A stretch of 64,000 nucleotides of DNA, taken from NCBI GenBank assembly GCA_905178155.1, contig CAJINV010000003.1, positions 2,623,065 to 2,687,064 of the forward strand, written 5' to 3'. Source of the DNA: Amoebophrya sp. A120. Lineage: Eukaryota; Sar; Dinophyceae; Syndiniales; Amoebophryaceae. This document shows, in pieces, positions 35,746 through 46,112 of the stretch. How positions within the stretch are numbered: position 1 is the stretch's first letter; every line of letters begins with the position of its first letter. A program made the position numbers and the translations under genes. Below the pieces are notes generated by a model, which worked only from the letters and a program-made list of their open reading frames with translations, searched no databases and was not told the DNA's origin.

Positions 35746-38700
35746 TCAGGTGCCATTGGTTGCAGGATCGGTCGAGAGGTACTGCAAAAACTGCGTCCAG
35801 TCCTCTATCAAAGGGAAAAATCCCCCCTCCCCATATCGAAACGAAGTTTCTGATGCTGGACGTGCGTAAACAAATCACGTCTGTCCTGCTGGAGAGGACT
35901 GCAGGCATATGCAGAGCCTGGGTCGTGAGGTTTTGACGTAGGGGACTAGCATGACAGATGTCGGCTCTGTAAGCCCAGCAGCATCACAAACCGCCGGCAT
36001 AACGCGGCGGACTCTCTGGCTTTGTCTTCTTGCAAGACAGACAGGATTTGTGACCTCAAATCTGCATCACAAATTTTCAGACGAATGCGGTTGCAATATG
36101 GGGAGGGGGGATTTTTCCTCTCAATATCCTCCTGCGAAAATTCCTCGTTGCTGTTATCACTATGAAAAATCCCCCCTCCCCATATCAAAATGGAAATTTC
36201 TGATGCTGATTTGCGTACACAAATCAGCTTTGTATTGTAGAGAGGCACTGCGGGCAGATCTCTAGGCTAGATAGGGGCGCACGTGTCTAGTTGTTCAGCA
36301 TGGCAAACGGCTCCCCTTTAGGCCCAAGAGAATGACAAATCGCTTCCATAATGGGGCGAAATCTCCTGCCCTTGTCTTCTTGCAAGACAAATATGATTTG
36401 TGACCTCAAATCAGCAACACAAACTTTCGAAGTCATACCTTTTCAATATGGGGAGGGGGGATTTTTCCTTTCAATAGCTGTTAAAGGAGCTGTTAGGTCC
36501 TGCAACCATGGAGTCGAAAATACTGGCCAGCGAGTTTGACGAGTTTGCCCCTCCTGCTTTGTTTCCGTTGCCACCACCGAGCAGGGAGCCGAAGACGGAA
36601 GTCGAGGACGTCGCACCGCCAAGAAGGCCTCCGCCCCGACCCGTAGTGGTGGCTGCCGTGGTCTCACTGTCCGACGTGAAAAATCCGGACGGGCCTGTTT
36701 GGCTTGTGGGCGTGGTGCCAGCGGCCAGCAGTTGCCGCAGTGCTTCGCCGAAATCGCCTTCTTCGTCGGTCCGGCTCCGATCGCGAGGCCGGGCGGGCCA
36801 ACCTTAATTGACACGAGGTATTAAAATGGATATCAAAAGCAAAACTCTTTTGCCAGTATCAACAACGAGCCAGGATTTTTCGTTTATTTCTAACGGATGA
36901 TTCCTTTTCGTTTTCCCGCAACATTTTTGCATTCGCAAAACAATTCCTCGTAGAACAAATACCTATCGCCGGTGTCCCCCCACCGCCTCCAGGGGTGGGA
37001 CCACCTCCGCCGTGGCTGCCGGCGGACGGCGTTCCGCTGTTTCCATTTAATGCGGAGGCCGCTTGTATCAGCGCGGCGGTCTGCAGCATAGTGGGGTTGC
37101 TCGCCAGCAGGGCGGCCGCGTGGACCATCTGGTGGTGCTCGTTCGCGGGGAACCCGATCGGGGGCGGAGGCCCGAAGGGGTTCGGCATACCGGGCGGCGG
37201 AAGTCGCGAAGAGGATGAACTGGAGGAGCCGCCTTTAATATTCCCCCCGCTGCCCCGCCAGTAATTGTCCACTACGTGGTGGTCGCGCCACTGGTCTGCA
37301 CCACTGGTCTGATGCTCAGATATCAAATGTAAAAATGTCTGGGTCTGGAAGAATGCAACTTGTCATGCTGTCTTTGGAAGGTAAAAAAAATCTGTATTGC
37401 ATGACCAGCAAGAGGAGTTTAGTTTGTGCTACTTGGAGCGCGCGTTTCTCATGCGGAATACGCATCAGAAGGCCCCTTAAAAATCTGTGATGGTCGGCCA
37501 GGCATTACAGACATCATGGGTTATGCAAAATATGCATGACAAACCTGGCAATCTTCCAGACCCAGACATTTTTACACTTGATATCAGAACCACGCCATCG
37601 ACTGCTCGAGGAGGCGGAGGACCCACCTCCACCGGAGCCGTTGTACAGACCGCCCCCATGGTGATGATCGCGAAAAAAAGACCCGCCACTATTTTCGATC
37701 CGGCGCCGCTTTTGCTCGTAGAGCGGATCTGGGACGGGGAGCATGTCCCGCCCGCTGCCACCGTTCCCTTCCGTTTTGCTGCGCGGACCAAAGGATCCTG
37801 TGCAAAAGTATCGCACTAGTATAAATCGCATGACAAATTTCCTCAGCATGAGAAAGAAAATTTGTAATGCGGATTTAACCTGAGAAAGAAACTTGTAATG
37901 CATGAATGCGATTAGTACGAGTACGAGACTTTTGCACAGGATACAAAGTTGGTTTCCCGGTCCCGGCGCTGCTCCATACTGGCCATGCGGCGCAGTGTAT
38001 CAACTGTAAAAATGTCTGGGTCTGGAAGAATCCAACTTGTCATGCTGATTTTGGATTCTAAAAAAATCTGTATTGCATGAGCAGCAAAGCGAGTCCAAGT
38101 TTTGCTACACGGAAAGAGCATTTGTCATGCGGTATAGGCATCAGGAAGCCCTCACAAAATCTGTGATGCTAGGGCATGCATCACAGACATCAGGAGTCAT
38201 GCAAAATGTGCATGACAAACCTGGCAATCTTCCAGACCCAGACATTTTTACATTTGATACAGTGCCACCTTGTAATCCTCCGTCTCCTGGCCGTCCGGAG
38301 GCATGAGGTCGATGGCCTGTGGTTTACCCTCCTTGGACAGGTCTAGAAGGAAACTCACCTGGATTTTTGATAATTTGGATATACAGTGCGGCAGGGTGCG
38401 ATTACAAATTTTGATTTTCGCACTGAAGAAATAGTAAATTTGGAATTTTTACCGACAACAACAAGACCACCATCAAGAAGTAGATGTTTAAGTTGTACCT
38501 TATCGCCAACTTCGAAACATTCGAGGTATTGGTCCTTGCGCAGAAACGCGTCTCCACCGTATTTTTTGTGTATTTCTGGGCACTCGGGTATGGTGGGGAC
38601 AAACTGTAACTATTCTACTTCTGTGCGTTTTGACCCGTTCGTTTTGTTAGTCGTGTGCGCTTTGCCGATGCAGGTGTACTATTCCATCCATGCATCATTC

Positions 38701-39639
38701 AGCTTTGCGTTTACGAGCACGTGGGGGTCAAAAGGAACAGAATGTAGTTCTACAGGTTTGGATTTGCGTATCCACGAAACCGTAACTGTTGTTCCTGATT
38801 TGTGTGATGAAGTTCAGCAATTCATCTTACCGACTCTGTAGGAGTAGGATGAATTGTTGTTGAGACGAATAAGTAATATCACCATTGTCAGTGGCAGTGA
38901 AAAAAGTTTCTGTGCAAGTAGCTTCTACTTACCCTCGATCCTTTGCGTAGCTTTTTATCCTTCCGATGTATCTTAGCTGGCCCTTGGAATCTGTGAAGCT
39001 CGTAGCCTCGTTATTGATTCCCACAACGCCTGCATTCGTCTTGGTCGCATGCATGATTATCGGTTGCAGAGCCATGCGTAGGACGTCACCTGTTCAAACT
39101 TTTGTAATTTAATTTTCTACATACATACAACTCGCGTACGGTTCAAGTTCTACAAGCAAGAACAATGTCAATTCCTCTTTTCCTCCTGTTAATGTTTGTT
39201 AGACACGACCACAGGCATCGCGTGGCAATCAAAATTGTGCAAGTGGCGTGGTTTTCCAAAAAATGTACTTATGAGTACCTTTTCTCCGGTTGATTATCAG
39301 CTCTCTCAATTGGGCTTTCTGCTGGTGTTCGGGGAGCTTATCAAACTCGGTAAGTGCGGTGCGCAATTCCAGTGATATCTTCTCTGGCGCCACTTCCAGG
39401 AGCGACTCGTAGTGGGAAAAGAAGTCTCGACTGGGGCCGGCCTTAGCGCCGCCCCCCTCCGCGCCCGGGGCTGCGGCCGGGTCAATGGAGGACGACGAGC
39501 CGCCGGCAGCTCCGCCTCCAGGGGCTGCGGCTCCACCAGGAGCCACCTCGCTCAAAGGATCATCCCCCGTCGAGCCACTACCTGCGAGCGCCTGCAGAAA
39601 GTCCTCCATTTCGGCGGTGCTCGTATTAGGCTCCACCAT
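35746..39639 (-). CDS. cold-shock-domain RNA-binding protein
   Basis: The predicted product is 577 aa from ten exons: 39639-39279, 39089-38932, 38603-38499, 38358-38260, 37992-37944, 37788-37584, 37315-36963, 36802-36477, 36149-36127 and 35800-35746. All phases agree (1,734 nt). Four canonical-type introns come first, then five introner elements and one further GT-AG intron. An acidic/Gly-Ala N-terminus of about 120 residues precedes the cold-shock domain. Its strands are visible across three exons: YIGRIKSYAKDRG, FVPTIPECPEIH, GGDAFLRKDQ and VSFLLDLSKEGKPQAIDL. The C-terminal half is Gly/Pro/Ser-rich low complexity. Cold-shock domains bind single-stranded RNA or DNA, commonly in mRNA storage or translation control. 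A 23-nt microexon lies between two family B elements. ATG is at 39637-39639 and TGA at 35746-35748. Confidence 0.9.
35806..36126. mobile_element. introner element, family B copy 2
   Basis: The ends are TATCAAAGGGAAAAATCCCC and the inverse of TATTGAGAGGAAAAATCCCC. It is 321 bp long with a perfect TCCTC duplication. Only 28 bp separate it from copy 3. Removal gives FSQED-WTQFLQYL. Confidence 0.95.
36155..36476. mobile_element. introner element, family B copy 3
   Basis: The ends are TATCACTATGAAAAATCCCC and the inverse of TATTGAAAGGAAAAATCCCC. It is 322 bp long with a perfect GCTGT duplication. Removal gives NSSFNS-NEEFSQ in frame. Confidence 0.95.
37321..37583. mobile_element. introner element, family A copy 3
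   Basis: Both ends are near-perfect (TATCAAATGTAAAAATGTCT and TATCAAGTGTAAAAATGTCT). It is 263 bp long with a perfect TCAGA duplication. Removal gives SRWRGSE-HQTSGADQ in frame. Confidence 0.96.
37794..37943. mobile_element. introner element, family D copy 3
   Basis: The ends are GATCCTGTGCAAAAGTATCG and the inverse of TATCCTGTGCAAAAGTCTCG. It is 150 bp long with a perfect CAAAG duplication. The first base is G instead of T. Removal gives RETNFG-PRSKTEG. Confidence 0.94.
37998..38259. mobile_element. introner element, family A copy 4
   Basis: The ends are TATCAACTGTAAAAATGTCT and the inverse of TATCAAATGTAAAAATGTCT. It is 262 bp long with a perfect CAGTG duplication. The interior is very close to copy 3. 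Removal gives DYKVAL-RRMASMEQ. Confidence 0.96.
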
Positions 39640-41735
39640 CGACGCGCGAGCTACAGAAAAACAAACCCAGGAGCGTCAAAGCTGACAGTGAAGACCACCC
39701 GGTCGTGCACTCGCGTATCAAGGAACGAATCAATCAGCGTACAGGAAGAAGAAGAAGAACAAGGAGCGAGTCACAATTTTACGAAAATATTAAGGGAACA
39801 GGCAGAATAAAAAATAGGAATCGACCAGCACACGCCCGTTGGCAGCTTTGCTTGAAAAAAGAAAATTTTCAAAAAATGAAGACTACAACTGAAATATACT
39901 ACTGCGTTGCCCAAATAGAAAAAGTGTTTTACTACTTGTAGTTATTTTTACGAGAAAGAAACAGACGCAAGAAGTTGTAGCTCAGCCGCAAGCCACGGCC
40001 ACCGCTACGAGCACTTCTTGCAAAACAAAGTAAGTTTTGTATTTGTTGTTTGTCTTTGTCCAAAATTACATTGCAGGTGGTAAACTGTTGTTCGTTCTTG
40101 CTCCCCTCAAGGGAGAAGAAATAACGAGCTCGAAAAATTCTAAAGGGAGGAGAGGTGTCACAAGACTTGTATCATGTAGAGATGCGACGAAGACGTGCGT
40201 CCAGGGTTCATCCTGCTGAAACAACCTCTTCTATCTAACGATTGGCAGTCGCAGCTCGAATAAAAATTTGCACAATATGTAGCCTATTAATTTGTGCTTG
40301 TGCGTGTGCACGCTTGATGGCAGTCAAAGAAGGTGTAGTCAGCTTCTCCAACTCCAATTTAATATCATGGTGTTTCATACTGTCATGCAATTTGCAACAA
40401 CGACTTCCTCGTGTCCTTGAAGCTATCTGGGTAGACAGAGATAAACCTAGCGTCCCATGTCTATAGAAGAACTAGGAAGAGTGGTGCAACGCAACCTGCT
40501 GTATCTTCTTTTTCTAAATAGTCGAGTTTCCAGTTTAGCATGCCGACTGTATGTAGTAGAGACGGCAACAGGTTATGCGTATGCCGCAGCTGCAGCATAT
40601 AGCAAAGCCCTTACCCCTTATTCTTGTGAGCAGCATACGTAAACCTAGACTCACTGACCGGCTTGATGTGTCGGGAGAGAAGCAAAATAGCTAGTAGAGA
40701 TCCTAGGCACACTCATACACTGCTCCTTATTTTTTACATGAGGTACTAGAACAAGAAAGTTGTCGTAGGGTAGTCAAAAAAGTATTCAGATGTATCAACT
40801 TGTCGGTAAACATTGATGTAACGCGCGACGTCGAGGCGCTAACGCGTTGCCCACCGTGCCGGCGCCGAATGCAAACCCTTTCTCCTGCTCGTCGTCGTCT
40901 GGCACTTACAATTACAACAAGCAGTCCCACTTTGTGTTTCTCTTTCTAGTGCAAATTCCACTACTATGATTCAGAAGCAACGCAATCTTCGCTCGTTTTT
41001 TGCAAACGTCGTTGTTGAATTTTATACCTATTCGAGAGCTTCTTGTATGTCACTCAAGTCGTTTCTTTTTGATCGCAGATACAACATAGCATTTTTGCAA
41101 TGCCCGGACGCTTCCAGAAAAAAATGCTGGCTACTTGAGGATGAAAATGAAGAGCATTTGCGATTGTCATTCAAAAAGAACGGGATAGAGCCGCGAAAAA
41201 CGAAAATGCGACCGCGTCTTTCATCACTAAGCATATCAATATGGGGAAGGTCAATATTTTTAAGGGTAACCGCACACGCATGTGTTGTAGGCTGCAAGCA
41301 GAGCTACAAGATTAGAAGCGAAACATCAACTACACGCGATTGGGAGTAGAAACGCACACCACACGGAGCCATAAGACAGGAGAAGAACAAGATGATTTAG
41401 TACATTGTGAATGATTTTCTCTTCCTGACAGGACGCTCGAGGGAGTGACTCAGAGATTCCGCTCAGAAGTTGAGGCAGCACCACGACAGGAAGTTTTATT
41501 TGAAGGGTTCTCACGCCATGACAATGGCTATCAATCTAGTATCTATGCTGTTTTGTAATTGTATGTGAAGTAAGAATAAGAAATCGAAACGTGTAATCGC
41601 AACTATACTCGACGAACACTTCGGAAATATTATCGGCGGTGACATCACATTGCTGCATGCTGGCAGACTATGCGATGAAATATTCTCCATACTCGCGGCA
41701 GCGCAGCAGGGCGGCAGGAGATGTGCGGAAGGGCA
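39640..41735. other. 2.1-kb intergenic stretch
   Basis: No supported gene. Several ORFs of 60-130 codons on both strands (for example 40966-41349 on the plus strand) have AT-rich codons and no motif. The promoter of the cold-shock gene and the 3' UTR of the next gene must fall here. Confidence 0.45.
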
Positions 41736-44700
41736 CTAGATCAGGATTTGCACCTCGTCGCGCACCAAGTTTTGATCGTCACCAACCCTGACAGAGGCGC
41801 GCATGAATGTGCCTTTACAAGAATCAATGTAAGTAATTCATAGAATAGTACACAAACACACGCTTTTCCTTTTGCGAACTTTCAGCTTCAGGCGGCGTCT
41901 AACGCTTTCACGACCGTTCTTGTTTCATCCGGGTAGGGTGAGTATCTCGGCCACTGCTCGAAGATACAAAAAAAAAATCTACGTTGAAATTCTGTTAGTT
42001 TTTCTTTCTATCGGCTAAAAATGCTGCGACCTGACTCATATGCGTTGCAAAAGTATCGCACTACAGTGTACCTTTAGAAACAACATCACAAATTTTTATT
42101 TTGGCAAGAACAAAAGTAGTACGTACTTCATGCATTATGCTGATTCAACTTCAAACAGCTTAGAAAAGAAAAGGACGGTTTTATTCATGATCACGCATGA
42201 CTGCAAGTGCAATTTAATCATACGAGTGCGATACTTTTGCAGAGCATAACTCACACTCCCGGTCTATGGCCTTCTCAAGTGTTACATTCTCAACTGTTGC
42301 ATGAATTTGTGATGCAAGAATGGCAAAAGTCAAAGGGGTGACCTTGCGCGTCTTGCATGACAGATTCGGCGCAGATTCTCAGCCTGTTTGGCTCTTCGAG
42401 AATTTGTCATGCAAAGCAGCTTGACCGTGTCAATGCTGATTGTAATTCTGCATGACAAATCTAAATCATGTCACAGTTGAGAATGTAACATTTGAGAATC
42501 CCATACGGTCCAGCACGACAAAAACCGACTCCGCATCGCGGCCATGAAGGATTTGCGCGAGCTATTACAATGAAAAATGCCCCCACCCCCGAACTTGGGA
42601 GCATTTGTGTTGCAAACCTTTCCAAATGAAGCATTCGCCCTCTTGCATCTATCAGCATCACAGGTTTCCAATCGTGGATAGCAAAAATTTGTATTGCAAA
42701 AGACCCCAGCAGGAACGGCGCTTGTCATGCAAGCAATGCGATACACGCCTAGAATCTGCATCAGAAAGATTCATACTCCTTTCATGCATGGCAAAAAGTT
42801 TTCATTTGGAAACTTCGCATCACAAATTTTTGCAATTTATTCAGGAGTGGGGGGCATTTTTCACTGTACTACGAGCGACTTTTTCACGTACGCTGGCTCG
42901 TGCTGCAGTAGCGCCGCCAGGGCGTAGTCGCGGCGGTCAATCGAAGTCAAGCCAGCTTCGTGCGCGACGAGCACATCGATAATCTGTTGTGCCAGGCGCT
43001 CGGAGTCCACACCCAGCGCCGGCAGCCGTTCGGCGATGAGTTCGGGGCTCTTCTGGAGGTGCACAGCATTTTGGCCACCCAGGTGCACGTGCTTGGCCTG
43101 CCACGGATGGAGCAACCCGCTCTGCAGCGTTGGTGCGCCCGTAAAGACCACCATCCCGGCTTCGTCCGGAAAGTACAGGTTCCAAGTTTCCGAGCGTGAT
43201 CTACTTCCACCAAAGTAACGAGGCTCCTGCGGCGAAGTTGTGGCAGAGCTGCTCGTCGTGCTGGTCTCCTTATTTCCACCTGCCGTAGTTGATGTTAGGG
43301 CGTTTATTGCCATCGCAGTGTTGACGGTTGTGCTGTTTGTTCCTTCTTGTGAGCTTCGTTCCGCTTCGGCGTCATCTTCCACGAGTCTACCATCGACAAA
43401 AACTTGCCGGGACAAAATACTGATAGCAGGCATGTCTATTTCACCCGAACTTGGTGGCCGTGAAGATGTAGTCGGGCGTATAATTTTTTCCGTCGAGGAC
43501 AACTTAGACTTTTTCACCGTCAGGTCGTGCGCGGTAGAGGACACCTCCTCGGAGGAGCCCCCTGAAAAAAGAGATGTTCTTGCGCCGCCGCCCTTGTTAG
43601 CAGCCTGTAAAGAGAGTAGGGCTGCGGTCAGCGTTCGATTGTTCAGATTCAAATGCTATCCAATGTAAAAATGTCTGGGTCTGGAAGATTGCAACTTGTC
43701 GTGCTAAATCTGCAGCATGCAAAAATCTATGTTGCATGATTACCAAAAGTCGCCCAATTTTGACCAAGTCGGGAGGTAGTTTCTCATGCAGGATAGGCAT
43801 GAGAAAGATCGCACAGAATCTGTCATGCTAGGTCCGGCATTCCAGACCTCATGGGTCATGGAAAAGCAGCATGACAAATCGCGCATTCTTCTAGACCCAG
43901 ACATTTTTACATTTGATACATGCTGAAACAACAGGTTGCTCTCCTGGTCGACCACGTCGTGGGCATTATTATTTCCAGACTCAGTAGGGAGTACAACAGT
44001 CGGAGCTGAAGTTGTTCTACTATCGTACCGCCACAGGACCGTGACGTTTCGTTTAGTAGTGGGAACGTGATTCGCCAGGGCGGACCGCACAAATAACTTC
44101 TCGAACTTGTCTGCGGATATGCTTTCGCCTTGTTGCAGGTCGAAAGCCACACAGGAAAATCTGAAGTTCGTTTGTGCCAAGGAATCCAACACGCCCTGCT
44201 CAGCGTTCTTTGTTACAACTTCACGTCCGGCGCGGTCCTCTCCGCGCAGCACGACAGGTGGTCCTGCTCGGGAACCCGGCGGCGGGTGACTGCTTTGCTG
44301 GTCGACGTGTGGAGCAAAGTTCAGGAAGTCGTCCCGGGGCCATTGATGCAGAACCAGAAAGAGGGGAATGTCGCTTTCAGCGATTATCTGGTTCTGCTGT
44401 TGCAGGTACCGTGCGGCGATACGCTGTCGCGTCAGCGTCACGTAATAATCCAGCGACGGAGTCGTGGCAGTCGTGTCCCGAGCAGCTCCCTGTCGTGGCG
44501 GGCATGCGACCGCCGGACCTGCGACGGCGACCGTCAACGACCTTCGACTGGCCAGCTGCAGCCACATGGCATCTTCGCTTCCCCCACCACAATCGCTGCA
44601 AACCTGCGAGGGAGGAAAAAAGTCCCGCGCCCGCAGTGTGGTGAGTAGGCTGGTGGTGGTGGGTGCAGCTGCTACGGGCGGCCGCACATGGACATCTTGT

Positions 44701-45620
44701 TCAAGTGAGGTGGCTGCTCCGCTGTTACTTGTTGAAGACTTCTGGAGAGGCCCAGTAGACGAGGGAGCGCTTGTTCCACCGCATCCCACAACTGACAAGA
44801 GCACCCCTCGTGGAAGTGCATCTGCGGTTGGTGGGAGGCGATTGGGGTCCGGATGCTGAATGAGAAAGTCCTCTGCAAGCGCTTCGAACAAATTTTCCGC
44901 GCTATCAACCACGTTGCTGCGGCCCCACTTTCCCGAGCCAAAAAAGCGCTTGTTCGAGGCCGACGAGTCGTTGTATGCAGCTCGGGAGCTGCGAGCTGGA
45001 AGATCGTCATCGTCCTGAAGTAGATCTAGAGCCTCGCCAACGCCGGCGACCAAGTATCCCTTTTCCACAGACGGAGGGAGGCGCTCTTCGTAGCTTTCGT
45101 GGTCTCAATATGCGATCAAAAAATTACCACTGCTGCACTAGAAGTGGTGAAAAACGTATGACCTAGCACGTCTACCTTGATGCTCCAAGGGCTACATGTA
45201 AAAAGTGAAGCAAGCAGTGACATGAGTGATCGTTTATGTTCTTGGGCATGATCCACATTCGTTTATAGGTTATTATCCACCTTTTTAACCTTCTGATTCT
45301 GAACCTGTTCTACTTCTATCATTCATACACCTAATTATTTCATTCCCCGTTTCTTCTACCTGCGAGTAGTTCACCACCTCGTCGGCATAAAAAAACCCTA
45401 AACACCTTGTTTTTACAGCGCTTTTAGAGCAGTGGCACATTGATTGTCGTCCTCGTACTGGATTCACATACTTCTGCCCTTCATCGAATGCAGCAAGATA
45501 GCGGTGGTACACGTAAAAGATCTGAAACACACCGTACGCTACTGCCACTCCCAAGCATGCCGCGAGAAGGGTTACGCGTCGTTGCAAAAACAAGAGAAAC
45601 GCAGAAGACGACGACTGCAT
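41736..45620 (-). CDS. signal-anchored protein of unknown function
   Basis: The N-terminus has one strong hydrophobic segment (VTLLAACLGVAVAYGVFQIF, residues about 16-36) preceded by Arg-Arg. That suggests a type II membrane anchor with a luminal body. Exons are 45620-45472, 45093-43919, 43651-42872, 42557-42506, 42259-42249 (11 nt) and then one of two ends. Reading on from 42033 stops at 42008 (SGRSIFSR). Splicing with a GTCGCA donor at 42030 to 41812-41736 gives a more protein-like tail (TFMRASVRVGDDQNLV) of about 748 aa total. Both are in frame. The long middle is Ser/Thr-rich. A conserved-looking block near the C-terminus reads LYFPDEAGMVVFTGAP and LHPWQAKHVHLGGQN. I recognise no family. 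Four introner elements sit in the last third, three of them within 830 bp. Confidence 0.7.
42039..42248. mobile_element. introner element, family D copy 4
   Basis: The ends are TATGCGTTGCAAAAGTATCG and the inverse of TATGCTCTGCAAAAGTATCG. It is 210 bp long, longer than other D copies (150-157 bp), with a perfect ACTCA duplication. The interior differs from other D copies. Only 16 bp separate it from the next element. Confidence 0.92.
42265..42505. mobile_element. introner element, family E copy 2
   Basis: The ends are TATGGCCTTCTCAAGTGTTA and the inverse of TATGGGATTCTCAAATGTTA. The second inverted motif CATTCTCAACTGT follows. It is 241 bp long with a perfect CGGTC duplication. Removal gives FVVLDR-ECE in frame. 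Confidence 0.94.
42563..42871. mobile_element. introner element, family C copy 2
   Basis: The ends are TATTACAATGAAAAATGCCC and the inverse of TAGTACAGTGAAAAATGCCC. It is 309 bp long with a perfect CGAGC duplication. The interior is largely the inverse complement of copy 1, so the two copies are inserted in opposite orientation. Removal gives YVKKSL-AQILHGRD. Confidence 0.95.
43657..43918. mobile_element. introner element, family A copy 5
   Basis: The ends are TATCCAATGTAAAAATGTCT and the inverse of TATCAAATGTAAAAATGTCT. It is 262 bp long with flanks AATGC and CATGC (4 of 5). Removal gives NLLFQH(V/L)-NLNNRTLT in frame. Confidence 0.94.
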
Positions 45621-46112
45621 CGTACATGGCTCTTATATTCTCAAACTAGCGTGAGCGTACAGTACATAGAGCGTAGCTTTCTTTTTCACATTGCGCTTCA
45701 GATGCGGAAAAATTTCGTCCCAAGAAGAACTGCGCGCAAAAAAAGATTCCCCGAAGAAGGCCAGAAAGATTTTCAAATTAATATCGCTTCAAGAATGAAC
45801 CCATAAACAGCTCACGAAGTGACTAATTCTCGGTTGATATCAGATTTTGCATTGTACATCAGGACAACTTTTTTTTTCTGATTTTTGATACCGTAGGTAA
45901 GTGTTCCCCTTTTTTTCCTTGCCTACTTCGTAGTTCTTTTTCGACGAGACGAAAACTTCACCTTCGACAAGGCGAAAACTTCGTGGTTCAATCTCACAAG
46001 ACAGACCAGCTGAACAAATGATGTTCCTTTGGACAAGTGGAGCTGAGCTTCCCGATTGTTCATACCAGACACGACATCCTCCACTCGAAAAACCTGGGTC
46101 CTTCCAGCAGCC
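45621..46112. other. intergenic, nothing identified
   Basis: About 490 bp lie between the anchor-protein start and the P4H stop. No motif, repeat or ORF could be supported. Confidence 0.5.

Noticed and set aside
37321-38259. Direct repeats suggesting a CRISPR-like or satellite array
   Set aside because: These are separate family A introner copies with their own duplications, separated by exons, not a regular array.
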